Assembly (NCBI RefSeq): GCF_001507435.1
Contig: NZ_LMWH01000229.1
Location: 41,273-105,272 of the forward strand
DNA length: 64,000 nucleotides
Reading direction: 5' to 3'
Origin: Streptomyces sp. NRRL F-5122
Lineage (GTDB): Bacteria > Actinomycetota > Actinomycetes > Streptomycetales > Streptomycetaceae
Shown: positions 60,101 through 64,000 of the stretch, piece by piece
Numbering within the stretch: the first letter of the stretch is position 1
Layout of the letters: each line of letters starts with the position of its first letter
Notes under the pieces: generated by a model
What the model was told of the DNA's origin: nothing
What the model saw: the letters and a program-made list of their open reading frames with translations, nothing else
The model's database searches: none
Program-made: the position numbers and the translations under genes

Positions 60101-60165
60101 TGAGGGCACCGGTCCGGCGCAGGGTCGGCCGCCCGCCCCGGTGACCCGCGCAACGGCACGGCGTA

Positions 60166-60846
60166 CTACGCCTGCCCCGTCGGCCCCCCGACCCGCGCCA
60201 CGGCTCGGACCGGGCCGCCGTCCGAGCCGGGCAGGTGCAGAGGGAACAGGAACACGTCCACCGGGCGGCCGGACTCCTGTGCGGCGAGGACTCGGTCGAG
60301 GCCGGTGAGGTTCTCGGCGATCACACCGGCCGAGCCGCACAGCACGCGGTGGGCGGGCAGGTCCCCGTTTCCCGTGGGGTCCACGCTCAGCGCGTCGACC
60401 CCGATCGTGCGGACGCCCGCGTTGACGATCGCCTGCGCGGCCTCCGAGGTCAGCCACGGATGTTCCAGATAAGCGTCGGTGCCCCAGTACGCCGACCAGC
60501 CGGTGGCGAGCAGCAGGATCGCGCCCGGCTGGAGACGCAGCAGGCTCAGTGCGGGCGCGAGCACTTGAGGGGTGATGGCCGCCCGGGCCCGCAGACCCCG
60601 TACGTCCGCCACCACCGCCGGGCCCGCGAACCGCTCCAGCGGCAGCGCGTCCAGCGTGGCCCAGGCGGAGTTCACGTGATACGGCGCGTCGACATGGGTG
60701 CCCGACTGGGAACCCATGTGCAGGGCGAGGACGTTGACGCCGTCCGTGGCCACGCGCAGCGCCCGTTCCACCTCGACCTGCGGGTCACCGGGATACACGG
60801 GCATTCCGGTGACCACGGGCACCGACAGGTCGAGCCAGGTGTCCAT
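60166..60846 (-). CDS. Cyclase family protein (kynurenine formamidase-like)
   Basis: The 226-residue protein has the metal-binding motif of the cyclase/formamidase family, HMGSQSGTHVDAPYHV (HxGTHxDxPxH), near residues 45-60, after PVVTGMPVYPGDPQVEVERA, and a later EHPWLTSEAAQAIV. Members hydrolyse amides such as formylkynurenine or cyclic ureides. ATG 60846 overlaps the stop of the NCS1 permease gene, so it likely acts on what that permease imports. Confidence 0.85.
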   Translation of the reverse strand: MDTWLDLSVPVVTGMPVYPGDPQVEVERALRVATDGVNVLALHMGSQSGTHVDAPYHVNSAWATLDALPLERFAGPAVVADVRGLRARAAITPQVLAPALSLLRLQPGAILLLATGWSAYWGTDAYLEHPWLTSEAAQAIVNAGVRTIGVDALSVDPTGNGDLPAHRVLCGSAGVIAENLTGLDRVLAAQESGRPVDVFLFPLHLPGSDGGPVRAVARVGGPTGQA

Positions 60847-62432
60847 CAGCCGCCCTCGACTGCGAGCGCCGGGGCGTTCTCGTCCCGGGCACCGGGGCCG
60901 GTGATCGGCGGCACCGGCGACTCGACCGTGCGGGCCAGTCGGGCGCCGTGCGGTCCGTAGGCCGCCCGGGGCTCGGGGAAGAGCCTCAGGAGCGCCAGGA
61001 ACAGGACCGCGGCGACGGCCAGGGACAGCGGCAGGCTGATGTCGACACCGTTCGCCAGGTCGCCCAGGGGGCCGACGAACTGGCCGGGAATGTCGGTGAA
61101 CAGCACACCGATCACGGCGGAGACCCACCAGGCGGTCATGCCCCGCCAGTTCCAGCCGTGCGAGAACCAGTAACGGCCGCCGCGCTGGCGGCGGTTGAAG
61201 ACCTGAAGCGCGTCAGGGTCGTACCAGCCGCGCCGAGTGTAGAAGCCGAGCATCATCACGACCATCCACGGAGTGGTACAGGTGATGATCATCGTTGCAA
61301 AAGTGGAGATCGACTGCACGAGGTTCAGCCCGAATCGGCCGATGAAGATGAACGCGATCGACAGCACACCGACGACCAGCGTCGCCTGCACCCGCGAGAG
61401 GCGGGGGAAGACCGACGAGAAGTCCAGCCCGGTCCCGTACAGCGACGTCGTGCCCGTCGACATGCCGCCGATGAGTGCCAGCAGGCACACCGGAAGGAAG
61501 AACCAGGTCGGGGAGATGGCGAGCAGTCCCCCGACGAAGTCCGGGGCTGCCGGGTCGACGTACTTCGGCGCCTGCTTGGCGATGATGCTGGCGGTCGCCA
61601 GACCGAACACGAACGGCAGCAGCGTCGCGATCTGCGACAGGAACGCGGCGGTGACCACCTTGCGGCGCGGGGTGTGTGCGGGGATGTAGCGCGACCAGTC
61701 GCCGAGGAAGGCTCCGAAGGACACCGGGTTGGACAGCACGATCAGCGCGGCGCCGATGAACGACGGCCAGAACAGCGCCTTTGTCGCGGGATCGGCCGAG
61801 GCGGTGAAGGTGCCCGCGTACGACGGGTCGAAGTCACCGCCGAAGGCGATCGCCCCGAGCAGGAAGAGCACGGTCGCCGAGGTGACCGCGATCTTGTTGA
61901 CGAACAGCATGAACCGGAAGCCGTACACGCACACCGCGAGCACCAGCCCGGCGAAGAGCGCGTAGGCGACGACGTACGACAGATTCCCGCGATCGAGGCC
62001 GAAGAGCCGGTGTGCGCCGCCGACCAGGGCGTCGCCCGAACTCCACACCGAGATCGAGAAGAAGGCGACGGCCGTGAGCAGGGAGAGGAAGGAGCCGACC
62101 ACACGCCCGTGCACACCGAGGTGGGCGGAGGAGGAGACCGCGTTGTTCGTGCCGTTGACCGGGCCGAACACCGCCATCGGGCAGAGGATCAGGGCGCCGA
62201 CGACCACGCCGAGGAGGGTCGCGGCGAGTCCCTGCCAGAAGGAGAGGCCGAACAGGATCGGGAAGGCGCCCAGAACGCACGTGGAGAAGGTGTTCGCGCC
62301 GCCGAAGGCGACTCGAAAGAGATCGAACGGCGTCGCGGTGCGGTCCGCGTCGGGGATGCGCTCGACGCCGTAGGTCTCGACCTCGGTGAGGGACGGGGGC
62401 GCGGCGGCGGGGGAGGCGGGGTTCTCGGGCAA
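60846..62432 (-). CDS. NCS1 family nucleobase/hydantoin permease
   Basis: The 528-residue protein has twelve membrane helices and NCS1 features: [20 protein letters not shown] in the region of helices 2-3, [20 protein letters not shown], and [20 protein letters not shown] near helix 10. It should import a nucleobase, hydantoin, allantoin or similar ring compound with cations. TTG 62432 is chosen because AGGAG lies six bases upstream, and the sequence before it is non-coding in character. It heads an operon with the cyclase gene. Inverted TGGATG/CATCCA repeats at 62588-62625 lie upstream and may control it. Confidence 0.85.
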   Translation of the reverse strand: MPENPASPAAAPPSLTEVETYGVERIPDADRTATPFDLFRVAFGGANTFSTCVLGAFPILFGLSFWQGLAATLLGVVVGALILCPMAVFGPVNGTNNAVSSSAHLGVHGRVVGSFLSLLTAVAFFSISVWSSGDALVGGAHRLFGLDRGNLSYVVAYALFAGLVLAVCVYGFRFMLFVNKIAVTSATVLFLLGAIAFGGDFDPSYAGTFTASADPATKALFWPSFIGAALIVLSNPVSFGAFLGDWSRYIPAHTPRRKVVTAAFLSQIATLLPFVFGLATASIIAKQAPKYVDPAAPDFVGGLLAISPTWFFLPVCLLALIGGMSTGTTSLYGTGLDFSSVFPRLSRVQATLVVGVLSIAFIFIGRFGLNLVQSISTFATMIITCTTPWMVVMMLGFYTRRGWYDPDALQVFNRRQRGGRYWFSHGWNWRGMTAWWVSAVIGVLFTDIPGQFVGPLGDLANGVDISLPLSLAVAAVLFLALLRLFPEPRAAYGPHGARLARTVESPVPPITGPGARDENAPALAVEGG

Positions 62433-62587
62433 CGGAGCTCCTGCTGGGGAAGGGCGGCGGAGCGCGTTCGTGGCGCGGAGGGCCGGTCCGGCCCGTGCCG
62501 TCGCGAGGGTGTGCGGGGCGTGGTGGGCCGTCCGTAAGGGTTTCGCAGACTTTAGGCTCGCACACAGGCACCGCACCAGTGGACGAT

Positions 62588-62625
62588 CCATCCAGCCTCC
62601 GTTCCTTCGCTGGATGGTTCATCCA
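62588..62625. promoter_or_regulatory. CATCCA/TGGATG repeats upstream of the permease operon
   Basis: CCATCCAGC (62588-62596) and GCTGGATGG (62609-62617) are perfect 9-base inverted arms, and TGGATG-GTT-CATCCA (62611-62625) is a second palindrome sharing one half-site. Three half-sites in 38 bases, about 150 bases before the permease start, look like a regulator binding block. Confidence 0.45.
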
Positions 62626-62708
62626 CACCGGCAGGCGAGGCGGGGAGGCCTGGGGCGCCCGGCCTTGAACAGGGTGTTCCCCTGGCTGCGCGTGGAGCCA
62701 TGGTCAAA

Positions 62709-62738
62709 CTTGACAAGAGGGAACTCAAGTTTTATTCA
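62709..62738 (+). promoter_or_regulatory. dnaK promoter with HspR (HAIR) operator
   Basis: CTTGACA (62709-62715), seven bases, then ACTCAAG (62723-62729) matches the HspR repeat CTTGAGT-N7-ACTCAAG except for two bases in the left half. The same stretch is a promoter: TTGACA (62710-62715), 17 bases, TATTCA (62733-62738). HspR bound here would block the -35 box, as in the Streptomyces dnaK operon. This sets the gene under heat-shock derepression. Confidence 0.8.
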
Positions 62739-62856
62739 GGCTGTAGAGGCAGTTCGCGGAACACGGGACAGGCTCCACTGCCTTGCAGTGAAGTCGTCGG
62801 CGCGGGTACTCGCGGAGCGGACCTCTACAGGAACGATGCGAGGAGGCAAGAGCCCC

Positions 62857-64000
62857 ATGGCACGTCCGGTCGGTATCGACCTCGGCACCACGAACTCCGT
62901 GGTCTCGGTCCTCGAGGGCGGTGAGCCCACTGTGATCACCAACACCGAAGGCGCCCGGACCACACCGTCGGTCGTGGCCTTCGCCAAGAGCGGCGAGGTG
63001 CTGGTCGGCGAGGTCGCCAAGCGGCAGGCGGTCACCAACATCGAGCGCACCGCGCGCTCCGTCAAGCGGCACGTCGGCGACTCGACCTGGCGTTTTCCGG
63101 AGAGCGGCACCGTCGACGGCAAGCAGTACACCGCACAGGAGATCTCCGCGCGGGTGCTGCAGAAGCTGAAACGGGACGCGGAGGCGTATCTGGGCGAAGA
63201 CGTCACCGACGCCGTGATCACCGTGCCGGCGTATTTCGACGACGCCCAGCGGCAGGCCACCAAGGAGGCCGGTGAGATCGCCGGTCTGAACGTGCTGCGG
63301 ATCATCAACGAGCCCACCGCGGCGGCCCTGGCCTACGGTCTCGACAAGGAGAACGACCAGACGGTCCTCGTCTTCGACCTCGGCGGCGGCACGTTCGACG
63401 TGTCCCTGCTGGAGATGGGCGAGGGCGTCATCGAGGTCAAAGCCACCAACGGCGACACGCGGCTCGGCGGTGACGACTGGGACCAGCGCGTCGTCGACCA
63501 TTTGGTACAGCAGTTCAAGAACGCGTACGGCGTCGACCTCTCGAAGGACAAGATGGCGGTGCAGCGTCTGCGCGAGGCCGCCGAGAAGGCGAAGATCGAG
63601 CTGTCCTCGTCCACCGAGTCCTCGATCAACCTGCCCTACATCACCGCGTCCGCCGAGGGCCCGCTGCATCTGGAGGAGAAGCTCACCCGGGCGCAGTTCC
63701 AACAGCTCACGGCGGATCTGCTGGATCGCACCAAGGGACCGTTCCACCAGGCGATCAAGGATGCCGGGATCAAGCTGCCGGACATCGACCACGTGATCCT
63801 CGTGGGCGGTTCGACCCGGATGCCGGCGGTGACTGAACTGGTGCGGGAGTTGACCGGCAAGGAGCCGCACAAGGGTGTGAACCCGGACGAGGTCGTCGCC
63901 GTCGGCGCCTCGCTCCAGGCCGGTGTCCTCAAGGGTGAGGTCAAGGACGTCCTGCTCCTCGACGTGACCCCGCTGTCCCTCGGTATCGAGACCAAGGGCG
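62857..64000 (+). CDS. dnaK: Molecular chaperone DnaK (Hsp70), paralogue, 5' part
   Basis: The first 381 residues are present; the gene runs past the right edge. It is an Hsp70 ATPase domain with [80 protein letters not shown] and [14 protein letters not shown]. Compared with the housekeeping DnaK I recall from Streptomyces it differs in the stretch around 70-90 ([20 protein letters not shown]), so it is probably a second DnaK. It binds and refolds client proteins with ATP, normally with DnaJ and GrpE, whose genes are not in view. ATG 62857 has AGGAGG upstream. Confidence 0.9.
   Translation, partial: MARPVGIDLGTTNSVVSVLEGGEPTVITNTEGARTTPSVVAFAKSGEVLVGEVAKRQAVTNIERTARSVKRHVGDSTWRFPESGTVDGKQYTAQEISARVLQKLKRDAEAYLGEDVTDAVITVPAYFDDAQRQATKEAGEIAGLNVLRIINEPTAAALAYGLDKENDQTVLVFDLGGGTFDVSLLEMGEGVIEVKATNGDTRLGGDDWDQRVVDHLVQQFKNAYGVDLSKDKMAVQRLREAAEKAKIELSSSTESSINLPYITASAEGPLHLEEKLTRAQFQQLTADLLDRTKGPFHQAIKDAGIKLPDIDHVILVGGSTRMPAVTELVRELTGKEPHKGVNPDEVVAVGASLQAGVLKGEVKDVLLLDVTPLSLGIETKG

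Overview
The window is typical Streptomyces-type actinobacterial chromosome. GC content is very high throughout, GTG and TTG starts are common, and the family content fits: SpoIIE-type phosphatases, an LAXTG sortase-type surface protein, Tat and lipoprotein secretion, a CYP105-like P450 with its ferredoxin, an HspR (HAIR) operator, and a bxl xylobiose locus with its known operator. About sixty genes are intact, and both ends cut genes (an unknown one on the left, dnaK on the right). I see no rRNA, tRNA, CRISPR array or insertion sequence.

Layout. 1-9.4 kb: acetyltransferase, ROK regulator with an AT-rich operator, a two-gene cassette resembling tap-tpg (terminal DNA replication) whose first protein carries DNA-polymerase-B-like motifs, a hydrolase deletion remnant, SDR, HAD and PHP enzymes. 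9.5-19.9 kb: secreted GH16 glucanase, VanZ protein, a compact Mrp/Mbh-like cation antiporter operon, a DUF4230 protein, a divergent PRPP synthase, and a DUF1996 surface protein with a sortase signal. 20-36.3 kb: small regulator-enzyme pairs, mostly divergent or autoregulated (STAS, GlxA/oxidoreductase, DUF1304-TetR, TetR/SDR, PAS-GAF-SpoIIE, P450-ferredoxin, TetR/flavoprotein). 36.3-37 kb is a deletion scar that beheads an AraC gene and a dioxygenase gene.

37.2-56.6 kb is a carbohydrate-oriented stretch. Two paralogous one-piece membrane proteins (sigma-like domain, zinc finger, membrane helix, ricin lectin) flank a SpoIIE phosphatase, a secreted GH2 beta-galactosidase, and an ECF41-type sigma gene coupled to an orphan cytochrome b. 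Next comes a complete bxlR-bxlEFG-bxlA locus for xylobiose uptake and cleavage, with the CGAAACTTTCG operator over bxlE and a second, orphan copy behind bxlR. 56.6-62.4 kb holds a hydroxy-acid oxidation pair, a PucR/CdaR-type regulator, and a cyclase-plus-NCS1-permease operon. The right end is an HspR-type promoter driving a dnaK paralogue.

Recurring themes are leaderless promoters (TANNNT six to eight bases before the start codon), perfect palindromic operators in divergent promoters, and three places where genes are decaying (5.7, 33.7 and 36.3-36.9 kb). All functions are read from protein and DNA motifs by eye; no database search was made.
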